Part shown: positions 1-9,186 of the stretch, piece by piece | Numbering within the stretch: the stretch's first letter is position 1 | Layout: every line of letters starts with the position of its first letter | From: an uncultured bacterium | Lineage (GTDB): Bacteria; Nitrospirota; Thermodesulfovibrionia; Thermodesulfovibrionales; CALJEL01 | NCBI GenBank assembly: GCA_938074335.1 | Contig: CALJEL010000096.1 | Location: 1-52,498 of the forward strand | Reading direction: 5' to 3' | DNA length: 52,498 nucleotides | The notes under the pieces: model-generated | The model's input: only the letters and a program-made list of their open reading frames with translations | The model's database searches: none | What the model was told of the DNA's origin: nothing | Position numbers and translations under genes: made by a program

Positions 1-110
1 CCTCAAAGTCTTTACAATGCGACAATCTTTATTTATTATGTAACAAAAGTTCATCACTTAAAAAGGTGAAGTCAGTTATGTATAGTAAGCTTATTAATAG
101 TATTACACTA

Positions 111-236
111 AGGTGTCGCAGGTAAAGCCATTAGAGCACGGGGTGAAGACAAGCTTCACCCCGTGAACCCCGAAATATGGGCAGCCTGCCAGTTTTTATT
201 GAAGGTTTATTATAAATTTCTATTGGCAGATTGCGG
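111..236 (-). repeat. Composite hairpin repeat, copy A (shortened)
   Basis: Reverse-strand copy of the element also present at 32835-33000 and 52303-52469. It contains the hairpin at 137-165 (arms CACGGGGTGAAG and CTTCACCCCGTG), then the conserved block that includes AATTTATAATAAACC on the plus-strand complement side. Compared with the other two copies it lacks the second hairpin block between the main hairpin and the terminal GCGACACC segment, so it looks like an internal-deletion form. No gene is supported in 1-311; the minus-strand ORF here is only the repeat read through. Confidence 0.85.
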
Positions 237-271
237 GGAGTTAATAAGGACTGCTGGTCTGCCCTCCAGTG

Positions 272-280
272 TGATATAAT
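272..280 (+). promoter_or_regulatory. Extended -10 promoter for the yggT operon
   Basis: TGATATAAT is a perfect TATAAT hexamer preceded by the extended -10 TGN motif, 31 bases before the yggT start codon. No good -35 is visible at the usual distance, which is typical for extended -10 promoters. A start near 287 would give a leader of about 25 bases containing the GGGAGG ribosome binding site. Confidence 0.5.
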
Positions 281-311
281 TAACTTAATAATCTTTAAAA
301 GGGAGGTCTTC

Positions 312-611
312 ATGTTTGTGATAGGGAATCTTTTAATTGCCCTTGCTGATATACTTGACATAGCCCTTACCATATATATGTGGGTCATAATAATTGCTGC
401 CCTTGTTAGCTGGGTAAATCCAGATCCCTATAATCCTGTGGTAAGGATACTTTATGGCCTTACTGAGCCTGTCTTAAGACCCGTGAGGAGGCTTATTGGC
501 TTCAGGCTTGGTCCTGTGGACATCTCTCCCATGATTGTAATCCTTTTAATCTATTTCATAAAAAAATTTCTGATAGTCACACTCATTGAACTGGGGTATA
601 AATTGAAATAA
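312..611 (+). CDS. yggT: YggT family integral membrane protein
   Basis: A 99-residue protein with two hydrophobic membrane spans, one near the N-terminus (about residues 8-40, including WVIIIAALVSWVNPDPYNP) and one at the C-terminus (about 72-92). The NPDPYNP segment and the following EPVLRPVRR motif are typical of the YggT family, a small membrane family often found near cell-division and cell-shape genes. The start at the ATG at 312 is chosen because AAAGGGAGG sits just upstream; the open frame extends further upstream but without a binding site. It is followed at 17 bases by a divIVA-like gene, the arrangement seen in many bacteria (yggT/ylmG-divIVA). Its biochemical role is not established. 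Confidence 0.85.
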   Translation: MFVIGNLLIALADILDIALTIYMWVIIIAALVSWVNPDPYNPVVRILYGLTEPVLRPVRRLIGFRLGPVDISPMIVILLIYFIKKFLIVTLIELGYKLK

Positions 612-628
612 AAAGGAGGTATTAAAAA

Positions 629-1102
629 TTGAGGATAACACCCCTTGACATCCAGCAAAAACAGTTTCCGATAAGATTCAGAGGCTTTGATGTAGAGGAG
701 GTCTATGCCTTTCTGGAGATCGTGAGGGAGGAGATGGAGAATCTCCTCAGAGAAAACGCCTCCCTCAAGGAACAGATTCAAAGGCTTGAAAGTCAGCTCA
801 AGGAATACAGGGATATGGAAACAACACTCAGGGAAACACTCATGACAGCACAGCAGATGGTGGAGGAATATAGAAACAATGCAAGGAAACAGGCAGAGCT
901 TATGATAAAAGAGGCTGAGCTGAAGGCAGAGCAGATGGTCAGAGAGGCACAGGACAAGGTTATAAAGATACATGAGGACATAATGGACCTTAAAGGAATA
1001 AGACAGCACATAAAGGAAGAACTAAGAAGGCTTCTTGAGAGTCATATGAGGATGCTTGAATTTGACGCCGAACGGGAGAAGGGCAAGACTGATGAAGTTT
1101 AG
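629..1102 (+). CDS. DivIVA-domain coiled-coil protein
   Basis: A 157-residue protein starting at TTG with a strong AGGAGG eight to ten bases upstream. The N-terminus (ITPLDIQQKQFPIRFRGFD, then EEVYAFLE) matches the DivIVA membrane-curvature-binding domain, and residues about 30-140 are a long heptad coiled coil rich in E, K, Q and R. DivIVA proteins localise to curved membrane at poles or septa and recruit partners. The gene follows yggT and overlaps hisS by 11 bases. It is shorter than Gram-positive DivIVA, like the Gram-negative homologues. The particular partner here cannot be told. Confidence 0.85.
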   Translation: MRITPLDIQQKQFPIRFRGFDVEEVYAFLEIVREEMENLLRENASLKEQIQRLESQLKEYRDMETTLRETLMTAQQMVEEYRNNARKQAELMIKEAELKAEQMVREAQDKVIKIHEDIMDLKGIRQHIKEELRRLLESHMRMLEFDAEREKGKTDEV

Positions 1103-2327
1103 CAGGGTAAAGGGTGTCCATGATATATATCCACCAGAGGTATATGTTTATCAGAAGATTGAGGAGACCTCAAAGGAAATATTCAGGGTATATGGTTTTA
1201 AAGAGATAAGGCTCCCTATTATAGAGCATACTGAATTATTCCAGAGGTCTATTGGAGCAACCACTGATATCGTTGAAAAAGAGATGTATACATTTAACGA
1301 CAGGGCTGGAAGAAGCATCACCCTCAGGCCTGAAGGCACTGCTGGTGCAGTCAGGGCCTATATAGAAAATGGTCTTTACAATCTTCCCTCTCCTCAGAAG
1401 TTTTATTATATGGGTCCCATGTTCAGATATGAAAGACCTCAGGCAGGTAGATTCAGGCAGTTTCACCAGATAGGGGTTGAGGCCTTCGGGATCGCTGAAC
1501 CACGGATGGATTTAGAGGTGATACTTCTTCTTCAGGCTTTATTAAAACGACTCGGTTTTAACAGCCTGATATTTGAGCTCAACTCCCTTGGCTGTCCTGA
1601 GTGCAGGCCACGATACAGAGAAAGGCTTATAGAATTTTTTTCTCAAAAGATAGGTGCCTTCTGCAGTGACTGTCAGAGGAGATTTGAAAAAAACCCATTG
1701 AGACTTCTTGACTGTAAGGTCCCTAACTGTATAAAAGAAAGAACTGATGCACCCTCGATCCTCCAGTTTCTCTGTGAGGGATGTATCAAACATTTTGAAA
1801 AATTAAGAACCTATCTTGAAGATACTGATATTACTTATACCATAAGGCATGACCTCGTCCGTGGGCTTGATTATTATACAAGGACGATCTTCGAAATCAA
1901 AGGCGAGACCCTTGGTGCACAGAGTGCTATTGCTGCAGGTGGAAGGTATGACAACCTGGTGGAGGAATTTGGAGGGCCACCAACACCGGCCATAGGTTTT
2001 GCCATAGGCATGGAGAGGCTTGCAAGCCTTATAAAAACAGAGCTATATGATAAAGGTCCAAAGGCCTACATAGCCTTCCTCGGAGAAGGGGCAGAAAAGG
2101 TATCAATGAAGATTGCTGAAAGCCTGAGAGCCAGGGGATTCTGGGTAGAGCTTGGTACAGGTGGCTCCCTTAAGGCCCAGTTGAGAAGGGCAGATAAACT
2201 AAAAGCAGAATATGCCATAATAATAGGTGAAGAGGAATTAAAGAGGTCTGTCCTCAAATGGAAAAGGCTATCAGATGGCTCTGAAGGAGAGGTCATGGAA
2301 GAAGAGATTACAAAGGTAATATCATGA
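1092..2327 (+). CDS. hisS: Histidine--tRNA ligase
   Basis: A 411-residue class II aminoacyl-tRNA synthetase that charges tRNA-His in the cytoplasm. Visible family marks are the N-terminal RVKGVHDIYPPE, motif 2 with FYYMGPMFRYERPQAGRFRQFHQ, the histidine-binding signature LVRGLDYYTRTIFE, motif 3 IGFAIGMERL, and a C-terminal anticodon-binding domain (about residues 325-411). The start at 1092 gives the canonical N-terminus and has GGGAGAAGG upstream; an upstream in-frame ATG at 1056 would add 12 uncharacteristic residues. It overlaps the preceding gene by 11 bases and the following gene by ATGA, so translation is probably coupled. Confidence 0.97.
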   Translation: MKFSRVKGVHDIYPPEVYVYQKIEETSKEIFRVYGFKEIRLPIIEHTELFQRSIGATTDIVEKEMYTFNDRAGRSITLRPEGTAGAVRAYIENGLYNLPSPQKFYYMGPMFRYERPQAGRFRQFHQIGVEAFGIAEPRMDLEVILLLQALLKRLGFNSLIFELNSLGCPECRPRYRERLIEFFSQKIGAFCSDCQRRFEKNPLRLLDCKVPNCIKERTDAPSILQFLCEGCIKHFEKLRTYLEDTDITYTIRHDLVRGLDYYTRTIFEIKGETLGAQSAIAAGGRYDNLVEEFGGPPTPAIGFAIGMERLASLIKTELYDKGPKAYIAFLGEGAEKVSMKIAESLRARGFWVELGTGGSLKAQLRRADKLKAEYAIIIGEEELKRSVLKWKRLSDGSEGEVMEEEITKVIS

Positions 2328-3271
2328 CTGCAATTCTTCTATCCCTGCTAATAGCACTCCTATCCATGGGGATGAGCTCCATTCATCCAAGTCTTGATAG
2401 CCTGGTCCTGTCAATAATCCTCGGCATGCTTATTGGAAATCTCTTTAAAAAAAGGGTTTTTCTACAGTCAGGTCTTAATATATGCATAAGAACCTGCCTG
2501 CCAGCTGGCATCATTCTTTATGGTAGCCAGCTTACAATCAGTGGTAGTACCATGTTTCATTTTGCCGTTGTACCTGTCATATTTATAGGTACTTTCAGCC
2601 TGACATTATTATTTGGTCATCTCCTGAAGATAAGAAGACCCTTTTCCTTACTTCTTGCAACTGGTTTATCTGTCTGTGGTGCCTCTGCCATAGCGATCAT
2701 CTCACCTCTCATTGGCACAAAAAAGGAGGAGACCTCCATTTCTATCATCTCCATAATGGTTATAGGTCTGATTGGACTCATTGTATATCCTCTGTTTGGA
2801 GCAGACTCAGGGCTCAGCAATGAAGGCATGGCCCTCTTCACAGGTACAACCCTTCCAATGCTTGGACAGGTAAAGGTTGTGGGCAGTATGCTTGGTGAGA
2901 TAATCCTTCAGAAGGCTGTCACCTATAAACTCCTCAGGATATCACTCCTCATGGTACTCATAATATGGTTTGGCCTTTTCATAAAAGATAATAAAGAGAA
3001 TGGTTTCATCTCCTTTCCATATATCCTCAGGTTAATACTGGTAGCAGGCTTTCTTGCGATGGTAATAGTGGCAAACACAGCAGGACCACCTCTTCAGAGA
3101 GTCCTTGAACCCTTCAGTAGATTCTTTCTTACAGTAACACTCTCTGCTATAGGACTCAGTGTTGACTTTGAATCAATTGCCGATATAGGACCGAAACCTC
3201 TATATGCAGTTTTTATCTCCTGGTTATTAACTGTCATTCTGGTCTATTTATTCAGTCTTTACTATGTATAG
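2324..3271 (+). CDS. YeiH/UPF0324 family membrane protein
   Basis: A 315-residue, strongly hydrophobic protein with roughly nine to ten membrane spans. It carries the family hallmarks GMSSIHPSLDSLVLSIILG, the central LATGLSVCGASAIAII, and a C-terminal LSAIGLSVDF. These fit the YeiH family (UPF0324), annotated in databases as putative sulfate exporters, although the substrate is not experimentally firm. The start overlaps the hisS stop (ATGA), and its own stop overlaps the histidine kinase gene by eight bases. The assignment to the family is confident; transport of sulfate or sulfonates is only a family-level guess. Confidence 0.85.
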   Translation: MTAILLSLLIALLSMGMSSIHPSLDSLVLSIILGMLIGNLFKKRVFLQSGLNICIRTCLPAGIILYGSQLTISGSTMFHFAVVPVIFIGTFSLTLLFGHLLKIRRPFSLLLATGLSVCGASAIAIISPLIGTKKEETSISIISIMVIGLIGLIVYPLFGADSGLSNEGMALFTGTTLPMLGQVKVVGSMLGEIILQKAVTYKLLRISLLMVLIIWFGLFIKDNKENGFISFPYILRLILVAGFLAMVIVANTAGPPLQRVLEPFSRFFLTVTLSAIGLSVDFESIADIGPKPLYAVFISWLLTVILVYLFSLYYV

Positions 3272-6200
3272 ATTAAAATTCATCTATGTAATTCTTCTGG
3301 TGTTATTCCTTGTAATAGGCCTTACAATAACACCTTTAGTATTTCTGCTGAAGGTCTCCCTTGGAAAGGAACTTTTCAATGCAGTAACAGAACGACTGCT
3401 TATCATTACATTCTACAGTCTCATACTCTCCTTTATCCTTTCACTCTTTATCTCAAGAAAGATAACAAGGCCACTCCATATACTCCAGGAGGCAGCCATA
3501 AAGGTTAGAGAAGGAGATTATAATTTTGAAATCCCCTACAGGGCAAGTGATGAATTCGGTGAACTCATTAAGACCTTCAACATAATGCTCAGGGGGCTGA
3601 AGGAGACAACCGAGGAGCTCAAAAAAAAGGAATCTTATATAGAAAGTATGACAGACCCGCTCATTGTTATTGATGATCAGAAAAAGATCATAGATATAAA
3701 TCCTGCCTTCACAAGACTTCTGGGTTATGAAAGAAAGGAGATACTCGGTTTAAGGATTGAAAGGCTCTTAAGCTCAATCCATGGCATTGAAGATATTGAG
3801 AAAACAATTGAGGTGAATCTTACCTCAAAGACTGGAGAGTCTATACCATTTCTTATCTCAGCAACTCCACTAACAATTTATGGCTCCAGATTTCTCATAT
3901 TAACTCTAAAGGACTTCAGGGAAGGTCTTGCCCTGAGAGAAGAAATCAGGCTCTCAAGGGATTACCTTGAGACCATCATGAACAGCATACAGGATGAGCT
4001 TCTTGTAATAGACAGGGACTTCAGGGTTATAAAGGCAAATGATGCTGTAAAAAAGAGGATAGGTGTAAACCCTGAGGGGAAATTCTGTTATTCAATCTCC
4101 CATCTCCTTGAAAGGCCCTGCATCTATATTGAAGGTAAAGATATAAAATGCCCGCTAACTATGGTCTTCAATACAGGAAGACCTTTTGTTACAGAGCATG
4201 AACATAAGGACTCATCAGGAAAAAGCCGTGTCTATGAGATTATAGCCTATCCAGTTACAGGAGAAGATGGGAATATAAAAAATGTAATAGAATTCATGAG
4301 GGATATCACAGAAAAAAAATCCATAGAGGAAGAATTAAGAAAAAAGAATAGAGAACTGGGCCTTCTTAATGAGATATCAGCACTCCTTTCAAAGTCTCTC
4401 AGGGCAGAGGAGATTTTCAATGCAGTAATAGAGAAATTAACAGATACCTTCGGGATGGATGGCGGAGGTATCTTTATCCTTGACAAGGAAACCCTTGTAT
4501 GCAGATACCACTCAGGCATATCTGAGGAGTTTGTAAGGCAGGCAGGCCGTGTTCCTCTTGGAATTGACATACCTGGAAGGGTTGCCCAGTCAGGGATGGT
4601 TATTACAACCCCTGATGTATCAAAGGACAAGAGGCTTGAAAGATCAATCCTCAGACATTCAGGTATAAAAGGATACTGCTGCATCCCCATAAAGGGAAAG
4701 GAAAAGATTAAAGGTGTATTTTGCCTTTTCAGTTTTAAACCCCATGAATGGACTGTGGATGACGAGGATATCCTGAGGGCTGTTGGTGAGCTCATAGGTC
4801 TTGCCTTTGAGAATATATCTCTTTATGAAAAGGGCCAGACCCTTTACAGGACCCTTAAGGATAAAAGGCAAAAAGAACTTGAAGACCTTTCAATAATGGT
4901 GGACATACTTTCTGGCACAAGGGGGCTTGATGAATTAATAGAAAACTCCCTCTTATTTATAAAGGAAAGGCTCAATACTGACCTCGTGGCCCTGATAAGA
5001 CCGGACAACTCGGGAAATCTCTTACTGAGAAGGCTTATACCTTCCGTTCACGGGTTTAAGGAACCGACTGTGCTCTATGCAGGGAATATTAGCTCACAGG
5101 AAGGTCTTTCAATAAAGGAAAGTGTCATAGTTCAGATTAGGAATATAGTTCAGGAACCAAGATTTTATTATCATGAAGTCCTGAAGGGTAATTATACCTC
5201 CTCCCTTACAATCCCCCTTACCTCTGGTGAAAGAACAATCGGATGTCTCAGTCTTTATTCAAAGACTGCGAGGGAATTTACAGAAGAAGAGATTCACTTC
5301 TTAAAGATATTCTCAACTGTGCTTGGATTAGCCATGGAAAGGTCAGAATCCTATGAAGTGCTTCTAAGGCAGGAGGCCCTGTCCACAACTATCCTTGATA
5401 GTATTGAAGATGGTGTGTATACAGTGGACATAGATGGCTATATCAGCTCCATGAACAGGGCTGCTGAAGAGATCTTTGGTCTGAGGAGGGAAAGGGTTAT
5501 AGGAAAGAGATGTAAAGACCTGATTCTCCATGGTGCTGAAAAAAAACTCTGCGGAACTGATGAATGTCCTCTCACTATTGCCCTTAAAGGAAGTGGTTCA
5601 TCCACTGAGGTGGAGTATATAAATCCCAAAGGCAGAAGATTTATACTCCAGCTGAGCTCCCTGCCCCTTAGAGACCCTGCTACAGGAAATATAACTGGTG
5701 CTGTTCAGGTATTCAGGGATGTGACAAGGCAGAAAGAACTTGACAGGCTCAAGACAGAGATAATAAGGTCAGTATCCCATGAATTTAGGACACCATTGAC
5801 TGCCATAATAGGCATGGCAGAGATGATCCTTTCTGGAGATGTCTCAGGTGAAAGGGCAAAGGAATATCTTAATATAATGTATAAAGAGGGCTTGAGACTA
5901 TCAAAGATGATATCCGAACTTCTTGACATATCAAGGATTGAAAAAAGGGAATTGTTCCATATCGGTCCTGTTGATTTCAAAAAGATCATTGAGTCCATTA
6001 AAGAGGGTTTTTCTGATATAATAGAAAAAAAGTCTGCCCTGATAGCCTTCAGGGTGGAGGGAGATATTTCGGGTTTCAAAGGTGATGAGGTGAGGATTGA
6101 ACAGATGCTACGAAACCTTATTGATAACTCCCTGACCTATTCGGATAAGGGAGTGAGGGTCTCAATGCTATTGAGGAGATTGAATGACAGGCTGGAGATA

Positions 6201-6425
6201 ACGGTAAAGGATACAGGCTGGGGCATTCCTGAAGAGGATCTATCTCACATTGGAGAAAAGTTTTACAGGGGGAGGCATGGTGAAAGGACAAAGGGTACAG
6301 GTCTCGGCCTAAGTCTTGTAAAGGAGATAGTTAAACTTCACGGAGGGGTTCTTTCTATAGAAAGTGAGCTCGGCAAAGGCACATCAATACAGATAAGCCT
6401 TCCTTTCCAGGGTAATGTAGCATGA
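3264..6425 (+). CDS. Large multi-sensor histidine kinase (HAMP-PAS-PAS-GAF-GAF-PAS-HisKA-HATPase)
   Basis: A 1053-residue membrane sensor kinase. Two spans lie near residues 6-28 and 43-65, followed by a HAMP domain (SRKITRPLHILQEAA). Then come PAS domains at about 124-230 and 234-352, two GAF domains at about 365-520 and 545-690, and a third PAS at about 708-825. The HisKA H-box is SVSHEFRTPLTAI, phospho-acceptor H839, and the catalytic domain has LRNLIDNSLTYSD (N box), DTGWGIPEEDL (G1) and GTGLGLSLVKEIV (G2). The second and third PAS segments carry cysteine pairs (RPCIYIEGKDIKCPL; CGTDECPLTIA), so cofactor or redox sensing is possible. The gene overlaps its neighbours on both sides, and the response regulator directly downstream is the likely partner. 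The signal is unknown. Confidence 0.93.
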   Translation: MYRLKFIYVILLVLFLVIGLTITPLVFLLKVSLGKELFNAVTERLLIITFYSLILSFILSLFISRKITRPLHILQEAAIKVREGDYNFEIPYRASDEFGELIKTFNIMLRGLKETTEELKKKESYIESMTDPLIVIDDQKKIIDINPAFTRLLGYERKEILGLRIERLLSSIHGIEDIEKTIEVNLTSKTGESIPFLISATPLTIYGSRFLILTLKDFREGLALREEIRLSRDYLETIMNSIQDELLVIDRDFRVIKANDAVKKRIGVNPEGKFCYSISHLLERPCIYIEGKDIKCPLTMVFNTGRPFVTEHEHKDSSGKSRVYEIIAYPVTGEDGNIKNVIEFMRDITEKKSIEEELRKKNRELGLLNEISALLSKSLRAEEIFNAVIEKLTDTFGMDGGGIFILDKETLVCRYHSGISEEFVRQAGRVPLGIDIPGRVAQSGMVITTPDVSKDKRLERSILRHSGIKGYCCIPIKGKEKIKGVFCLFSFKPHEWTVDDEDILRAVGELIGLAFENISLYEKGQTLYRTLKDKRQKELEDLSIMVDILSGTRGLDELIENSLLFIKERLNTDLVALIRPDNSGNLLLRRLIPSVHGFKEPTVLYAGNISSQEGLSIKESVIVQIRNIVQEPRFYYHEVLKGNYTSSLTIPLTSGERTIGCLSLYSKTAREFTEEEIHFLKIFSTVLGLAMERSESYEVLLRQEALSTTILDSIEDGVYTVDIDGYISSMNRAAEEIFGLRRERVIGKRCKDLILHGAEKKLCGTDECPLTIALKGSGSSTEVEYINPKGRRFILQLSSLPLRDPATGNITGAVQVFRDVTRQKELDRLKTEIIRSVSHEFRTPLTAIIGMAEMILSGDVSGERAKEYLNIMYKEGLRLSKMISELLDISRIEKRELFHIGPVDFKKIIESIKEGFSDIIEKKSALIAFRVEGDISGFKGDEVRIEQMLRNLIDNSLTYSDKGVRVSMLLRRLNDRLEITVKDTGWGIPEEDLSHIGEKFYRGRHGERTKGTGLGLSLVKEIVKLHGGVLSIESELGKGTSIQISLPFQGNVA

Positions 6426-6790
6426 AGAAAAAGATAATGGTCATAGATGATGAACCTTTTATCTCGATGATGATTGAGGATAAATTCAAAGATAATTTCC
6501 AGGTGCTCTCTATAAGGGATAGTACATATGCCCTTGATGCAATAAAGAGAGAAAGACCTGACCTCATAATTCTTGACTGGATGATGCCACGGATAAGCGG
6601 TCTTGATATATTAAAGGCAATAAAGGCAGACCCAGGGCTTAAAGATATACCTGTATTCATGCTCACTGCAAAAGGACAGGAGGATGACGAGCTTGCAGGA
6701 ATCAAATATGGTGCTGAAAGATACATAACAAAACCCTTCAGCCCAAAAGAGCTCCTTGAGCTCGTCATTGAGAGGATTGGAAGAGATTAG
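6422..6790 (+). CDS. Single-domain response regulator (CheY-like receiver)
   Basis: A 122-residue receiver domain with no output domain. The acidic pair D9/D10, the phospho-acceptor D52 (LIILDWMMP), the conserved T82 (MLTAK) and K104 (TKPFSP) are all present, so it should be phosphorylatable. The start overlaps the histidine kinase stop by ATGA and its 3-prime end overlaps the HD-GYP gene, giving a kinase-receiver-effector cassette. It most likely relays phosphate from the kinase, perhaps to act on the neighbouring HD-GYP protein by contact; that last step is inference. Confidence 0.92.
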   Translation: MKKKIMVIDDEPFISMMIEDKFKDNFQVLSIRDSTYALDAIKRERPDLIILDWMMPRISGLDILKAIKADPGLKDIPVFMLTAKGQEDDELAGIKYGAERYITKPFSPKELLELVIERIGRD

Positions 6791-7862
6791 TTCATTAAAA
6801 AGAGACCTTGAGCTCACCATAAAGGAACTCTCCGGGACCTATGAAGAGTTATCCCTTCTGTATAGTATAACCTCTGAACTCATTGGCCTTGATGTGGATG
6901 AGATAGCCCAAAAGGTCCTCCATCTCGCAGAACGTATCTTTGGATATAAAAACTCTCTTATACTTTTCTTTGATAGGAACAGGGAACTCTATCCAAAGGT
7001 CTACAGAGGTGAGATTGACCTTGAAGAGATAACGAGGGAGAAGACTTTGATTGAAAAGACATTGAAGGATAAAAAGACAAAGGCATTCTGCAAACTCCTT
7101 AATGGTCAGAAAGAAGATGTATCCATGCTCGTAAGTCCACTGATAGGCAAAAAAACAGAGATAGGAGCCCTTATTATCGTCCAGAGACCTTCAAAGGAAT
7201 TCTTTGCTAATGAGATAAAGCTGATAAATACCCTTACAGGCCAGGCGGGATTATTTATAGAGAATACGCTTATATATTCTGAGTTTGAAGAACTCCTTAC
7301 AGGAAGCATAAACTGTCTTATAAAGGCACTGGAGGCTTCTTCATCCTGGACTGCCGGTCATACAGAAAGGGTTGTTCATTATGCAATGGCAATCGGAAGA
7401 GAACTCAATTTATCAAGGGCTGAGCTTGAGAGATTAAAGATTGCTGCGCTTCTTCATGACATTGGAAAGATTGGCGTCCCGGACTATATCCTGAATAAGC
7501 CAGGGAAACTTGATGAGGAGGAAAGTATAATTGTAAAGGGACACACCATGAAGGCAGAAGAGATACTCCATCCGCTGAGGCCCTGTGGCGATATAATCCA
7601 GGGGATAAAATATCATCATGAAAGATGGGATGGCAAAGGATTTTATGGAATCGGAGGAGAAAAAATTCCCTTTATAGCAAGGATAATAGCGGTTGCTGAT
7701 GCCTTTGATGCAATGACAACAGACAGACCTTATAGAAAAAGACTATCCTTTCAGGAGGCAGCCTCAGAGATTGAAAGGTCCTCTGGAACGCAGTTTGACC
7801 CCTTGGTTGTGGATGGCTTTCTCAGATGGTTCAGCCGACAGCATCAAGCCTCCTTATTTTAA
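6756..7862 (+). CDS. GAF-HD-GYP phosphodiesterase-like protein
   Basis: Up to 368 residues: a short coiled coil, a GAF domain (about 35-175) and an HD-GYP domain (about 185-360). The HD dyad is H234-D235 in LLHDIGKIGVPDYIL, and downstream metal ligands are seen in KGHTMKAEEIL and KYHHERWDGKG. In active c-di-GMP phosphodiesterases the GYP segment reads DGKGYPxGLxGxxIP; here it is DGKGFYGIGGEKIP, so the GYP triad is altered. The usual AVADAFDAMTTDRPYR follows intact. The start is uncertain: the TTG at 6756 overlaps the receiver gene by 35 bases, other TTG codons occur at 6768 and 6777, and none has a strong binding site. Its end overlaps the convergent TatD gene by 32 bases. Confidence 0.88.
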   Translation: MSSSLRGLEEISSLKRDLELTIKELSGTYEELSLLYSITSELIGLDVDEIAQKVLHLAERIFGYKNSLILFFDRNRELYPKVYRGEIDLEEITREKTLIEKTLKDKKTKAFCKLLNGQKEDVSMLVSPLIGKKTEIGALIIVQRPSKEFFANEIKLINTLTGQAGLFIENTLIYSEFEELLTGSINCLIKALEASSSWTAGHTERVVHYAMAIGRELNLSRAELERLKIAALLHDIGKIGVPDYILNKPGKLDEEESIIVKGHTMKAEEILHPLRPCGDIIQGIKYHHERWDGKGFYGIGGEKIPFIARIIAVADAFDAMTTDRPYRKRLSFQEAASEIERSSGTQFDPLVVDGFLRWFSRQHQASLF

Positions 7863-9186
7863 GGGATACGCCAAGGGATTCTGCAAGCCTCTTACAGGCA
7901 TCTATATCCACACCTTCCATCTCCACCACTGTAGCAACAACATGAGGTATATATCTCTTAGCCTCCCTTATAAAGTCAATAACACCCTGATAGGCTCCCT
8001 TTATAAGAGGTCTGCAGAGCCTATTATATGTCTCTTCATCCTGGGCATTAAGACTTATTGAGAGAGAATCTACAAGCCCCTGAAGCTCTGGAAGGATATT
8101 TCTTTTATTAATCAAATTACCATGTCCATTGGTATTTATCCTAACCTTTCCACCCCTTTGTTTTATCCATTGAGAGACCTCCTTTATTACATCGAGCCTG
8201 AGGGTTGGCTCTCCATATCCACAAAAGACAATCTCCTTAAACCTTGTTGGATCACCTATCTGAGCTATAAGCTCCTCTGAAGTGGGTTCCTTCATGAGTC
8301 TCAGGTTGTGACCCTTCACATAATCAGTATGGAATCTTATGCAGAAGGTGCAGACATTAGAGCACCTGTTTGTAATATTAAGATAAAGATTATCCCTTAT
8401 CTTATAGGCAATGGTTGGCTCAGGAAGTGAATTCAGTCTGAAGAATTGCTTTGCATTGACTGTTGTAATCCTGTCTATATCCTCGAGGCTGACCCCTCTT
8501 AAGTCTGCCACCTTCCTGGCGGTATGAATTAAAAAGGCAGGTTCATTCCTTTTGCCCCGCTCAGGCACCGGGGTAAGATAGGGCGCATCTGTCTCAATAA
8601 GGATAAACTCATCGGGTACCTCCTTTACTATCTCAGGAAGTCTTCTTGAATTAAGGAAGGTAACAGGACCAGCAATGGAGATATAAAGCCCTCTTCTTAC
8701 TGCCCATCTGGCAAATTCAAGGCTACCTGAAAAGCAGTGAAGCACAGCCCTTCTCACATCAAACTCCTCTATTATCTTCATTGTATCTTCTGCTGCATCC
8801 CTTGAATGAATTATTAATGGAAGCTCAACTGATCGGCTCAGCTCTATATGTCTCTTAAAGACCTCTCGCTGGATATCCCTTGGAGACCTGTCCCTGTAAT
8901 AATCAAGCCCTGTTTCACCCACCGCAACTGCCTTTGGATGCTTCAATATATCAAGGAGTGCCTTATAGGTATCATCATTAAAATCCTTTGCCTCATGGGG
9001 ATGGATACCAGCAGAAAAATATACAGAAGGAAAATCCTCTGCTATGCTGATAGCCCTTCTGGCATCCTCAAGGTCAGTAGCAACAGTAATAATAATATCA
9101 ATCCCTGCCATACGGGCCCTCTCAATAACAGAGGCCCTATCTCTATCAAAATCCTTCAGTTCAAGATGGCAGTGGGTATCTATCAT
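7831..9186 (-). CDS. TatD-family hydrolase fused to a radical SAM domain
   Basis: A 451-residue two-domain protein. Residues 1-255 are a TatD metal-dependent DNase-like TIM barrel with [53 protein letters not shown] and [11 protein letters not shown]. Residues about 262-451 are a radical SAM domain whose cluster motif is [10 protein letters not shown] (C275, C279, C282), followed by [10 protein letters not shown]. Stand-alone radical SAM proteins encoded next to tatD are a known pair, so the fusion supports a shared role, but the substrate is unknown. The start overlaps the apgM stop (ATGA), placing it last in the dapL-tig-clpPX-apgM operon. Confidence 0.93.
   Translation of the reverse strand: MIDTHCHLELKDFDRDRASVIERARMAGIDIIITVATDLEDARRAISIAEDFPSVYFSAGIHPHEAKDFNDDTYKALLDILKHPKAVAVGETGLDYYRDRSPRDIQREVFKRHIELSRSVELPLIIHSRDAAEDTMKIIEEFDVRRAVLHCFSGSLEFARWAVRRGLYISIAGPVTFLNSRRLPEIVKEVPDEFILIETDAPYLTPVPERGKRNEPAFLIHTARKVADLRGVSLEDIDRITTVNAKQFFRLNSLPEPTIAYKIRDNLYLNITNRCSNVCTFCIRFHTDYVKGHNLRLMKEPTSEELIAQIGDPTRFKEIVFCGYGEPTLRLDVIKEVSQWIKQRGGKVRINTNGHGNLINKRNILPELQGLVDSLSISLNAQDEETYNRLCRPLIKGAYQGVIDFIREAKRYIPHVVATVVEMEGVDIDACKRLAESLGVSLKIRRLDAVG

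Noticed and set aside
131-388. 85-codon minus-strand frame at the left end
   Set aside because: It reads through the composite repeat and into the antisense of yggT, with no ribosome binding site and no family resemblance.
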